A stretch of 64,000 nucleotides of DNA from positions 21,887,057-21,951,056 of the forward strand of contig CP141148.1 of the NCBI GenBank assembly GCA_035235625.1. The letters are read 5' to 3'. Each line of letters opens with the position of its first letter. The stretch's first letter is position 1. Shown here piece after piece: positions 23,101 to 35,105 of the stretch. The notes below the pieces were generated by a model. That model searched no databases and was not told the origin of the DNA. It saw only the letters and a program-made list of their open reading frames with translations. The stretch is from Saururus chinensis. Its lineage: Eukaryota; Streptophyta; Magnoliopsida; Piperales; Saururaceae. The translations under genes were made by a program, and so were the position numbers.

Positions 23101-26100
23101 ATTATGTTGATTAAGGGCACGTTTGGGAGGTATTAGGGTTGGGGGAAAGTGATTTCTCCTCCAACTCTCCTCAGGATAGCTGGAGGAGAAATCCCCTAAG
23201 TAGAAACATGACGTCTAATGATAAAGAAGAATGAGTATGAAGATAATTGTACTAATTAAGTAGAGACATGATGATTTACAACTAAATGGCCACTACTTAC
23301 TGAAAATTTATTTTAACAGCCAAAAAACAGCTACGATTCGATAATTCATTTATTCTTTTCCATGAGAAATGGCCGAAACTTGTGTAAGAATAAGTTAATC
23401 TTTATAAAAGTCTTTTTTGTTCTACTATTTGGCATATACATTTATTCTTGCTATAGTTATTTGACCTATATATTGCCAAAACTAAAAGCTGCAGTTTTTT
23501 TCTCTTCTTTTCTGTGAGATTCACTGCTGCAAATAGATAAGATAATTTGTTCTCTTATTTTCTGCTTTTAAGTGAGTTTCTCAACTGCGGCAAACTCATT
23601 CGCTTAAAGCTGCAATGGTTTTTTCTCTGCTTTAACTTGGGCTTTTCAACTGCTGCAAAATTCTTCTTTTTGGCAGAGATCTCAGCAGTCTTTCTGAAAT
23701 CTCGTCCAAGCTTGCCAATATCTCACCCATCGTGAGATCCCACCGAGACTGGGAAAATGGCTTTCCCTTCTCTTGAGTCTCGATTTACCCAACAAGATCA
23801 AGCTCTTGACTAGATGTCGCCAAAATCTCTCAAGATCAAACTATGAAATGGACATTTAAAGGGATGACAGTTGTAGAAAAAATACTACTACCAAAATCAC
23901 TCAATACATATCAAGCATCAAAATACTAGTTGGTAAATGCTATACACAAGTTCATGGCCCGGCCCGCTCACATGCATATGGCCATGGTGCCAGGCCAAGG
24001 GCATTTCCGTGGGCTCCATGCTCATGAGTGCACAAGCAGGGCGTGAGAGGCCCAGTTCATGTGTGTAGCATTTCTTGAACAGTTACCCTTTTAGCAAAAG
24101 AATGACTATGAAAGGGAAGAACAGGCACCAACTTATATCTCAGTATATACTCCTACTCTTAGATGATTCCAAACTTCCCATCCCCTATGTTTTCTTGTAA
24201 GAAAGATACCCACACAGCCTCAGATGAGACTTAAAGCATGTTATTCCAGTGAACAACTAGCCTTCTCTCTAAAAATATACTCTTGTCCAATGACAATGAG
24301 AATTCACTAAATAGACTACGTAAATGATCTGTAAAAACAATAAATGTTCTGGTAATGATAACTTGATGGTACATATTATTGAGGTCAATTCCCCAGAGGT
24401 TACTTGGACAGAGCAAATATGCACTTAAATATGATGATCATATCTAAAAATGTTAGTAATCATATGGATTATATCCGAAGGATACCATAACAATTTCATG
24501 GATGCAAATCATATCAAGAACACAGTCCAGGTTTTCTTTCCTCCATTTATCTTTTGGTCAATTGTCCATGCATTAAATTTGAGTCCATTAAAAAAAGAGG
24601 AAATGTAAGAATAAATAAACAGGAAAAATTAAAGGGAGCAAACAATTCTATGAGTTGCATATCTTTTGAGAAAGAAAGGTTTAGTCATTTGACTAAAGAT
24701 GGATTTGCATGCATAAAAATTAAGGCCTTTACAATCACTGTGAGCACACAGTAAAATCAATCAGATAACAATTAATCTTATTATTGCATTCAGAGTGACG
24801 TTAAACTAGTATTGTTTATAGCAATAGCATATTAAAGAAACCAACTTAGACCAAGTTCAAGTCAAGCACACGTCTATTCCATTACAATAAGAAAAATATA
24901 CATAATTTATCTATCATTGATTTCCTCAGCTACTAAGACAAAATAAACGCCCAATCATTTTATTAACTAGAAATGTTCAATTTTCATCAAACATGTTAGT
25001 GGCCACAAATGACCTCAACACAAGCCCATCAATTAATATGCAAGGATGACAGTAATCTCAAGTCAAAGACTTGAAGTGCAACCGAAACTATAGATGCCCA
25101 CCACTTCTAGACATTGGCCATTGTTGATTCTGGGCAACATGGATAAATTCAATGAGCGATTATTTTTAAAAATATCTTTTTAGCGTTTCTAAATATTCAA
25201 ATAAGCTCCTTAAATTTAAAATACCATTAAATACACTTTTTTTAATAAATTTGTTAAGATTGTGGATGAAGGAGACCAAAGAACCTAATAGGCAGCTCCA
25301 GTAAATTTTCAGACAAGTGAAAAGCTGTTTGCAAAATTCCCCAATATTCAAAATAACTCCCTTCCTATTTTGAATTCTAAAGATTATTGGTAGATCAAGG
25401 GTCTCACTGGCAGCCTGCTTTTTATCTTCATGAAGCGACTCCCCCCCATTCCCTCCTCCCTTTCCTCATTCCTTCAATACAATGATGGGACACACAACCT
25501 TCTCCTAAACACTATGAAATCTACCGAAAAACAGCAGGAGTCTATTTGGAAATCTCATGTTAAATTTAATTCTCTTTATGCATGCACTGTTAATGTCATA
25601 AGCAAATGTTGTATCAGCATTGTGTTGTTAATTTCGTGAATTAACTCAGAATTGAAGGAAAATTTAAGTTTCAAGGAAAACTTAAGGATGAAGAACCAAC
25701 TCAGAATTCAATGCCGTCTCGCCGTCCAAAAATACATACATTTTGGCACACAAAGAAGGAATTCAACTAAGGATTTCTAGGGGAAAAGCTCAAGCCTCAA
25801 CACTCAAGCTCAAGATTTTTTGCTGGACCCACATTAGTAATACTCTTTTCAGCATGCAAAGGTATAAATTTTTCCTAACTTACATCTTTTAGTTGGCCCC
25901 TAAGAGGCCATAATTAATAAGGAAAATCCGGGAGTTCCTTGGACAACAGAGCTTCTAAAAAACTTGAAAAAACTGCCCAAAGCAATTGAAGACTCTCTGT
26001 AGGCCCAATCGGCCATGGTCCACTTCTTCGTAACCATCTTTTGGTCTAACCAAAAAGCCATAAAAGAAACAAAATCAAAACCTATTTATTCTAACTGACC

Positions 26101-29100
26101 ATTGGTCCACCAAAGTAAAATGAACTTCGCACTCCAATATAAATAGTGACTTCAGTTAATTCTTCAGTGAGCAACACACTCCAAAATCCTCTTGGCCCTG
26201 TCCCTAAATCTAGAATACCCACTTAAAGGTCTTGAGTCTCATTGATCCCCTTTCCCTACGTCATTGGTAAATAAATCAATTACCTTATTTGATCCTTGGA
26301 AATAGATCAAAGTCTCATTGTCCATGGTTCTCCTTGATTCCATAGGAATATCCTTAGCAAAACCAAATTCTCCCATCTACAAGGCTCATCAATTTCAAAG
26401 CATCTAGTAAAATCCAAGGATGGACATTTCAATGCTAAAAGCTTTAAGATCATTTTCAAGCATGTAAAATCATATAGCTTGATAGGCCTTGTTATCTTCC
26501 TATGGTTCATTTCCTCCTTTTTGTGCCCACATCTAGTTCGCTCAAATGTACTGCATTAGTACTCAATGCATGAGCAATTCTTTTTCCTTCTTGAATGATA
26601 TTCCATTCTAGGAGTACTCAAAAAGTCTTCGACTCCCATATCAGGAGTCACTCATCATCCCTCGGAGAAACTCCAGCATGGAAGTAATCTCAAGGTCACT
26701 GACTTCGGTCTTAGGAATCCAAATGCCATCTTCACTGCTTTTAGCCAAACCCCTATACTATGAGATAGGGATAGGGCCCTACTATATTCATGGACATTGA
26801 TAGCAGGAAACACAGGCCCCCATGATGCATATGAGACATGCTCTGCCTGCACACTATGGCCCTTTGAAGGCCGGTAATCCTTCAGCCGAAGGACTACCCA
26901 CTTCTCACATAAAGTCATCAGTGAAGGCCCACACCATTGGGTCAATACTCTAGCATGGCTCAATGATCCTTTAACGATCAGTCCTTTAATGATTCTTTAA
27001 AGACTAATGGTTCTCTATTATTTTCAAAAGTAAAGACCACCCCCGGGTCAACACTTCACATCATCATCCCATTATCTTGTCAACGGTCCCCACAATGGAT
27101 GAAAAGCCCCAAGTTCTCATCACCAAGAATTCTACCAACAGGCTCTGCCAGTCACTGCAATATCTTTTCAGCTCAAGTCCGAGAAAACTTGGACAGCTCT
27201 CTCTTCAATCCCACTCTAGAGTGATTTAGTCATTCTCATTAAATTTTGTAGTCTAACCTCGCCTTTTCCACTTCCCCATCCTCACTGTGTTTTAGAAGTG
27301 TATTAGGCTCGTGTCTTTCATTATACCAGGTATGTCTCTTTGAATCGGTTAGAAATTCACTCTCGACACCTTTCTAGTTGACGATTCCCACATTGACAGT
27401 CGCCCAAAACCTTCCCAAATTTCTTGACTAAGCTCATTTCTTCACCATGGTCTCACCCCGAGAGATCAGATGGCTTCCCAAGCTCCATCCTCATCTTTTC
27501 CCAACTATCGCAGAGGCTAGAATGTTGTCAGAGAGAGAAACTCTCCAACAGGTATCATTCGACTGTCAGCTTCCATTTTATGCATGATTTCCAGTGGATT
27601 TCAAATTTCTATGTTCATTCATTCTTTTAAAAGCTCAACGGACTAAGAAATTATGGATAGGTGGCAAACCTACCTCTCCAATGAAGTTCCTAGAGCTCTA
27701 ACATGTCTGACAGCTTAATCCTCCAATCTTCATGAATCCACGTCCAAATCTGATGTTGCCTCTCCCAAGCTGTCATAATCATTTCTGGAGTGTGTAAAGT
27801 TTGATTTGGGCTAAAGGTCATATATAAAGGGAGGAAACCCCCCAGATGAAGTAACATCCTCTGGTTGGTCGATTGGGGACATGTCAACACAATATTGCCC
27901 TGCGCTGACATGTTGACCACCAAGTCGACATAGCATGTTGACAGGTCCGAAAAAACCCAATTCTCTAAAATCTCAGAAAATTCACACAATAAACAAAGAA
28001 TTACCTAGAAATTCTTGGGCACTAAATGGGAATGGTTGATCTGGACCAAACTGCAGTCTTACCAGGAACAATTGGTTGCATGATGCAAGACTAGATTTAA
28101 TTTGGCAGGGCTAGTACCAGAAATGATGTTTCCACATTTGGAGTGTTTATGTTGGAAGTGGTATGCGGACGGTGACCAATTGATGCAAAGCAGTTTGTCG
28201 ATTGATGGAACTTCATAACTGTGTTAAAAGCTCCAATCAAGTAATGGAAGTTTTCGAGAATTTTTTATATATATAAGTAAGATTCACACACTTATGCCTA
28301 TGGGGTTCAACCCTGGGATGCCCAACTAAGGCTAGATTGGCATTTTTCGAGGATGTTTAAATGGCACTTCTTTGCTTTCTTTCATTCAACAGGAATAATT
28401 GCTTTAAATATCTCAGAGTCTATACTGTTAATTGGAATGTGTGGGCCTCGATGGGATGGTGGCCAGGGGAAGTATGAGCACAGCTTCATAGCCTTTAGAC
28501 ATGATCTGTTTGTGCTGCAGGCGCAGCGAAAGAAGCAACAGCAAGGCTGGGTAAGGAGATGAAGAACAGCATCCAATTCGAAGGAAAATAAGCACAAACA
28601 ACTTCTACTATTGCCAACATTGATAGAGAAACACCAGCAACTAGGTTTCTGAAGCTGGCTCACAAATGGGCGAGTCTACCCAGGACATAAAGGCTGCGTG
28701 GAGGGGCACACACCAAACAAGCAAGCAATAAAAGGCGAATTATGAATTTCATTCACTAAACTAAAAATTCGAATTAAACAACATCCAATGCAGGGCACTT
28801 TATACAGAAAGAAATGATAAAGATAAGTAAATTCTATCAACGTTAACCAAGAAAGTGAATAGAGAAGGCCTACATCTCTTAGGGATTTCATTTTCCAGCA
28901 AATAACTAGAGTAGCATTTGATAATGCTGAACCGCGCATAATACTCAAAAGCCATGCTTGACCATTGCTGAAATGCATCAGACTGTCTGATCGCATCACA
29001 CATTTTATGCATTTTCAATCTGAAAGGTTACTGGACTATTTTTTGGTGGTAACCATTCATACGCTTTTCAGGGCTCAGATGAACCAAATTCAGCGTTATT

Positions 29101-32100
29101 AAATAGAGACAAATAGAAACTTTCCCAACTTGGGAGTCCATGAATTGGCCAATTAATCCAATCCTAATCTCTTCATATTGGCATTTATATCTCCTTCCAA
29201 GCTTCAACTTTCTCAGATTCCAAATTTAACTCCAGCCATATTACTGTTTCCAAATTATTCTTCATACCAGTTTTAACATCAATTTCTTTTAGCTCATTCC
29301 AGTTTCCAACTCCCTTTTCAATTACTACTTTCTTTGTTAATAATCCAGGACCAAACAATTTAGATTTTAAACTTGCCAAACTCTGGCAATTTCATCAAAC
29401 CAATCCTCTCCTCATACACACCAAATTTAAGATTTGCCAAGATAATAAACTTAAAAACATAGGCAATTTCACCAAATAGGTATTCTCCTCATAAGCACTA
29501 AAGTTATGATTTGCTGAGTAACTGAATGAACTTCTATCCACGTTCTTTTGGAATCAATCAGAAATAGGAGCAAGCATAATATATTTAGATGACTTTTCAG
29601 ATATATAAAACCAAGTAGTTCATATCACCCAACGCAGATAAAGATGCAAGCAGATGACTTTCAAAGAAAGATGTCCTCAAGTAAAACACAAGAAACATGC
29701 AGCAAGTCATTTCTCGAACATTCTTACACTAATTTCAGGAGGGAAGTCACAATAACGAAGGGCAATATAATTCAAAGAACGGGAAGTTGGAGGAATGATG
29801 CTCTGTGCATTCTCTATCTGCATGCTTTTCAAATCAATACTGCAAAACAAAATAAAAGCACATAGGAGCTCTTAACACAATGAACAAAATAGGAGGTGAA
29901 GTGTAGAGAAATAATGCTGAAAGAAAACTCTTAAAACCCAGATGTACAGTAGAACTTGAAGATATGTTTTCCAACTGTAAGGAAATATATGTCTCATAGT
30001 TTAAGCTACTGTAAACTCAAGAGATGAAAGAAGAAGAAAAGTCTCCAATAAAATGTTCATTCTAACAAATCAAGATGAATGAACTTAAATACAACAACCA
30101 GAAGTCATAAATTCATCTAACAAGTCATAATAAAATATGAAAACTGAAAAAAAAAACAGTAAACAAAAGATGTCCATTTTTCTCAAAAAGATACAAAGAT
30201 GATAGTCTAAGCTTCCCATACCAAAGTTGCCTTTAAAATAGAGAATAGAGAATAAACAAAGACTGGGGAGAAAAAATGGATTTATCTATTATCTAAAAAA
30301 GTTTTGATCTTTGATTGTTGGGGTAGCAAGCATTTAAAGAGAGAGGAGGGGGCTGATTTTCTGTTCAAAATCAGGGCTCTCTTTTTGCTCAGCCGAGCCA
30401 TCCCATTTCCTCAAAATACCCTAGATACAAAATACCCAAAAAGCCCTTGTCATCACATTTTAAAACTCCCCTTTAATGACAAAATTTTGAACCCCCCCCC
30501 CCCTTAACATTTTTCTAAAGTAATGGAACTTGTCTCTTGGAAGAGCTTTGGTGAAGATGTCTGATACTTGTTCTTCGGTTTTGCAATACTTATGCTGTGT
30601 CTCTTCATTCTCAACTGCTTCTCTAATGAAGTGATGTTTGATAGAAATGTGTTTTGTTGGGGTATGATAGATGGGGTTCTTTGTCATTGTAATGGCCAAC
30701 TTGTTCTCACACGCAAGTGGAGTAGCTTCTCTTTGTTTTTCACCTATATCTTCTAAAATTCTCCTAAGCCATTCTACTTGAGTACTTGCCATTGAGGATG
30801 GCACATATTCGGCCTCAGAGGTAGATAGAGAAACATAATCTGGCTTCTTTAACCCAATGAAAACACATCAAACCCAAGAGAGAAAGCTTGCTTTTCTTAT
30901 CATCAACACTTCCAACCCCATCACTATCACAAAAGCCAATTAATTTTGCATCAACATTTTCTCATATAAAATGTCATAATCAAGTGTACCTTGCATATAC
31001 CTCAAGACTCTCTAGGCAAAAAGTTAGTTTGACTTAACTTGGCCATGAACCTAGCCAACAAGCTAAAAGCATACATGATATTCGGTCTTGTAGCTGCCAA
31101 ATATGATAAACTTCTAATCAAACTTCTATAAAGAGAGGCATCAACTTCTTTGCTTCCATCTTCTCTTGATCATTTATCATCCACAACAACCAATGATGTA
31201 TCAACTAGTTTGTAATCTTTCATTTGAAACTTTTCAAGAGTGTTCTTGTATATTTCTTTTGACAAATAAAGACACAATCTTCATTTTAATAAATTTCCAA
31301 GCCCAAGAAGTAATGCAAGAGTCCCAAATCACTCATTTTATATTTTTTCACCATCTCTCTTTTAAAATCTTCAATCATTTTTCTATCACTACCAGTAAAC
31401 ACCAAGTCATCAATATAAAGAGAGGCAATAAAGATATTGGATGTACCTGAGACTTTACACATACAAGGTTGGTTCACTTTTACTTCTTTGGAATCTTCTT
31501 ACTTTAGAGTAAGCATCAATTTCACTATACCAGGCTCAAGGCGCTTATTTAAGGCCATACAAAACCTTTCTCAACTTGTACACCTTTCCTTCCTCACCTT
31601 CAACAATAAAGCTTTGAGGTTGCTCCATATAAACTTCATCTTCTAACACACCATTCAAAAATAATGATTTGACATCAAGTTGATATAAGAACCATCTCCT
31701 TTAAGATGCCAAACTAATAATAGGTTTAATTATTTCAAGTCTAGCAATCAATGCAAAGGTTCTTGAAAATCAACTCCGGGTTGTTGAGATTACCTTTTTA
31801 CTACTAATCTTGCTTTGTTCTTTTGAATTGAGCTATCCGGGTTGAGTTTTGTTTTATAGATCCACTTCACACCAATGACCTCTATTTCTTTAGGTCTCTT
31901 CACCAACTCCTAAGTTCTAATTTTTTCAATTACATAGATTTCCTCTTCCATAGCTTTATGCATGCTTCTTCTTTAATTGCTTTTCCAAAGTTCTCCGGTT
32001 CATAACACAAAAGTTGCAACTTGCATATACATCACTAAGCTTTTTCATTTTTCTTGGAGTTAAACTAGGAGATGAGCAATTTGAACTTGATGTAGATGTT

Positions 32101-33013
32101 GGTGATGCTTGCAAACTAGCATTTGGTGTAATGTCTTATGGAGCTTCTTGTTCATATGCAGTTTCTTGATTCCCCAATTCATCATTAAAAGTGATAACTT
32201 GATCTTCAAGCCTTCTTTCCTTTCCAATCCCAATAGTCCTTCACATTGAAACTTGTCTATTGGAAGAACTTTGGCGAAGATGTCCTTGCTTGTTCTTCAT
32301 TCTTGCAATACTTGGGTTGTATCTCTTCATTTTCAATGACTTCTCTAATAAAGTGATACTATAATACCACTTTGTTGGCTTTAGAATAGAGAATAAAAAA
32401 AGATTGAGGAGAAAAAGATGGATTTATCATCTTTAATAGTTGGGGCAGATAGCATTCAAAGAGAGAGGAGGGGGCTGATTTTCTATTAAAAAACAGGGTT
32501 CCCTTCTTCCTCAGCTGAACCACCCCAATTCCTCTAAATACCCTAGATACAAAATACCAAAAAAGCCCTTGTCATTCCATTTTAACAAAAATACTCTGTA
32601 AATGTCCTCAACATTGGCAAAATAAACAACAACAAAAACAAAAAATGTAAAGTAAAAAGCATAACCCTGAAACGAACCCAGAGGAACAAGCAATTAAACA
32701 ATCCGTTTCAGTACAAACCCAGGACGTAGTAATCAAAACAAAAGCAGAAAACAGATAAAGCAGAGAGATCAGATAACCTGGTCGACAGGAAATAAGACTT
32801 GACGGGGATGTATCGAGTGTGCTGCTCTTCCGGGGACACCAAAGCGTACTTCCGACTGCGTCCCACAAAGTCCCCGGCTCCACTGCTGGGGACAGTGGTG
32901 GGCAAAGGCATTGCATTCGTGGAAAGCTTGCACATGGTGGAGATACGAAGAGACGGGGATGAGAAGAGATCAGGAGGCGATAATAGGACCCGAAGGGCCC
33001 TCAGCCTCCCCAT
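20132..33013 (-). CDS. RRG-like: RMD1/DUF155 family protein, RETARDED ROOT GROWTH-like, 354 aa, seven exons
   Basis: Exons in coding order: 33013-32778, 29839-29728, 22187-22028, 21636-21488, 21408-21257, 20791-20677 and 20272-20132. Every junction is GT-AG, the phases match, and the total is 1065 nt with TGA. Exon 1 gives an Arg/Ser-rich N-terminus (MGRLRALRVLLSPPDLF) fitting a mitochondrial presequence, then YIPVKSYFLST, the start of the DUF155 domain. Later landmarks are PPTSRSLNYIAL, VIFQYGSAVLFN, IRIIGSVLGQSVSLDYY, RKKLFQLVGKANSSLADVIL and RFGSLDFKLKFVEHNIHFL. The C-terminus is hydrophobic (WGMIVLLAVDNIIFLYE), probably one membrane anchor. Plant RRG is a mitochondrial protein needed for root meristem cell division; the yeast relative is Rmd1. 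Intron 2 is about 7.5 kb and intron 1 about 2.9 kb with a copia insertion. Despite this the frame is intact. Confidence 0.93.
22188..29727 (-). other. 7.5-kb intron 2 of the RRG-like gene
   Basis: This interval separates exons 2 and 3. It has no conserved coding region that I can name. It holds a short hairpin at 23151-23193, a GC-rich patch at 23950-24060 and a less AT-rich stretch at 25.4-28.0 kb with short minus-strand open frames but no recognisable domain. The size and composition suggest old, eroded insertions. Confidence 0.7.
23151..23193. repeat. Perfect-stem hairpin in RRG-like intron 2
   Basis: GATTTCTCCTCCA is followed 17 bases later by its exact reverse complement TGGAGGAGAAATC. 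It is preceded by GGGCACGTTTGGG, a word seen at ends of plant MITEs. Confidence 0.7.
30492..30503 (-). other. G12 run (C12 on +), likely polypurine tract of the copia element
   Basis: Twelve C on the plus strand sit between the 3' end of the RNase H reading frame and the left LTR. On the element strand this is a purine run at the position of the plus-strand primer tract. Homopolymer length should be treated with caution. Confidence 0.55.
32250..32356 (-). repeat. Second copy of the copia RNase H 3' segment, next to the right LTR
   Basis: AACTTGTCTATTGGAAGAAC and the following 90 bp repeat 30527-30636 in the same orientation with many substitutions. On the minus strand it reads HFIREVIENEEIQPKYCKN. 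It lies where the element's 5' leader should be, so the internal region is rearranged. Confidence 0.75.
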
Positions 33014-34067
33014 CGGGAAAAGTTACGGCAGTGGCCGGACTTACGTTCTGAGTACAAGAGATCTATGGAAGATCCAACCGTGTCCAGTGTCCGGGCTCCA
33101 ATCCGGGGACGTTCCGATGGTTTGACGGCGCCCGACCGCGTGAGGACGGAGACAACGCCCTGTAAGGACACGTCTTAGTGTTAGACCCCTCACTTCGGAA
33201 TATTATATTTCATATTTTTATTTTCAAAATGCAAAAAATATGCATTTCATATGCGGGTAGCTTGGGTGTGGAATTAATTCCTCAGCGAATTGAAATTTTT
33301 TTAAATTAATTTTACCCATTAAGTCTAGAATCAAATTTTTATTTGGGTATGAAATTTTTCATATAGAATCATGTTTGATAGTGAATTATATTTAAGCTCA
33401 AATTCTTTTAAACTTTTAGGTAAATTAACAAATATACTTTTTGAATGGAATTATTTTGATAAAATCATGTATTGGTAAAGAATTTGTATAGTTTTTGGAA
33501 TAGTTAAATTTATAAAAAAATTATAAATATGGTTTTTGGAATCGTTTGAATGAAAATTTTGTAATTAACTTAACACTAAAAAAATTAGACCTGCATTGAT
33601 TTTTGCTACAAACAAAACTCAAGTTCAATTGCTTTTCTTAATGAGCAATATTTCAAAGACAATCCCTCTTTTGAATTAGAAGCATCTTCAATTTGTTTTA
33701 CATTAAAGAAAAAGCATGTTTAACCTAATTGAGTTTAGGGAGTACATTCTAAAGATTGAAGCCATTTATTGTATATTCATTTACCCCATCAATGCGACAT
33801 TACGAGCAAATTAATTGGCTAGAACATGGATTACCCATTTGCACAGGGAAAAATATATATAATAATCTCAAGAGATATATCAGTAACTGAACTCTTTACG
33901 GATGCACAGAAAAATTTGCATACTCGCAGACTTTTGTTATTTTATCGCACTTTGAATGTGTATAGAAGGATTATAGTCAATACGCTTCAAAGTTTCAACA
34001 ATCATACAAAACTCAACTCGTCTGCTTTAGTAGCATCTTCCTCAATTTCTTTACAACCATTTATGAC
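33014..34067. other. Upstream region of the RRG-like gene
   Basis: 33014-33180 is GC-richer (ACGGCGCCCGACCGCG) and fits the promoter and 5' UTR of the minus-strand RRG-like gene. The rest is AT-rich with no supported gene. Confidence 0.5.
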
Positions 34068-35105
34068 TTAGAGTTTTTTGCAGAGCTGCCAATTCATCTT
34101 CAGCATTACAAACATATGTTGGAGCTTATCTGCCTGATAGAGTTGCTCCTTCCATACTGTCGATGTAATCCTGTTAACAAACATGTATTTAGTTTTGCTT
34201 GCCAATTTTTGTGAGCATCATAAGAGAACCTAGAAAGTAAGGAGTACCTACTTTGTATAAGAACAAGTAAGGAAGAAATTTTTTATGGGTGTCTTCTGAT
34301 TAGGTCTGAAAGGGTCAATCCTAAGAGCTTCGCGATATAAAGATTGTCCAATTTTGATCACAGAAGACCATAAAACTTCAAGACCTTGAGAAGATGGGAA
34401 TAATGCCAAAACCTGTAAAAGAAAGAAGAAAAAAAAGCATAATTGAATTATCTCATGCCAAATTCTAAAGTACCTCGTAATTGAGCAAATTTCTCAAAGT
34501 GATAAAATAAGAAGCCAAAATAGTGCATTAATAAGGAAAAAAAAAACAAGAAGCATTGACACATTTCTTGCTGCTATAGAAAAGACTATTAAGTAAACTT
34601 AGAAAAAATAGAACTCAAACTGCACAACAATCACCTTTAGAAAGCTTTCAAACCAAAGTCTTCATTTGTCGATTTATTTTATGTTATAAAATTAAATCTC
34701 TATCAGCTCCTGATGGCAGCCTATGTTCTCAAAAGTTGTTACCTTCTTATCACAATTGAATTAAAAAGAAAATAAGGCCAATATAGAAGAGATTTCTAAA
34801 TGGATAAACTCTTGATATGATGCAATACGTATGTCTCAACACTTATCTACTATGGTTCACAATATCTAAGATATATCTCGGATTAGATCTTAAATATATC
34901 TTCGACAGATGTATCTCAAACATCTCTCAGATAGATATATCTCAAATATATCTCAAATAGTCATTGATGTAACAAATAAAATACTCTTCTTTCTTACATT
35001 ATGCAGCTCTAACTTGGACGTTGTAAGGATGAAGGCCAAAGTGGCACCACCAAAGACAACTATGGTAGCTATAGCAAATGCCTTCCCAACTGCAAGCCAA
35101 AGCAT
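34068..35105 (-). CDS. Small predicted membrane protein, 123 aa, three exons, unknown function
   Basis: Exons in coding order are 35105-34998, 34412-34252 and 34170-34068. Junctions are GT-AG, phases 0 and 2 are kept, and the frame ends in TAA, giving 123 residues. Exon 1 starts [20 protein letters not shown] and continues [16 protein letters not shown]. This one hydrophobic segment resembles the N-terminus of small conserved plant transmembrane proteins that I cannot name. The other exons are soluble and mildly basic ([37 protein letters not shown]). The consistent splice frame argues for a real gene, but exons 2 and 3 have no family support that I recognise. It points the same way as the RRG-like gene, about 1 kb upstream of it. 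A longer isoform or decayed gene is possible. Confidence 0.55.

Larger units (their letters stand above)
30225..32587 (-). mobile_element. Degenerate Ty1/copia element in intron 1 of the RRG-like gene
   Basis: Two direct repeats of about 215-240 bp are LTR-like: 30225 to about 30460, and 32373-32587. Both contain GAGAGAGGAGGGGGCTGATTTTC and AATACCCTAGATACAAAATACC; the right copy has TG...CA ends. Between them, on the minus strand, lie pieces of copia pol in several frames. There is an RT stretch with SLYIDDLVFTGSDRK (31286-31477) and the RNase H end with KHISIKHHFIREAVENEE and DIFTKALPRDKF (30460-30804). Gag and integrase are not evident. It shares orientation with the host gene and is removed with the intron. 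Confidence 0.85.

Noticed and set aside
26655..26963. Minus-strand open frame in RRG-like intron 2
   Set aside because: Less AT-rich sequence gives long open frames by chance here; no motif seen and it lies between confirmed exons.
30492..30503. C12 run as an interesting structural motif
   Set aside because: Its position fits a retrotransposon polypurine tract, and homopolymer length may be a sequencing artefact.
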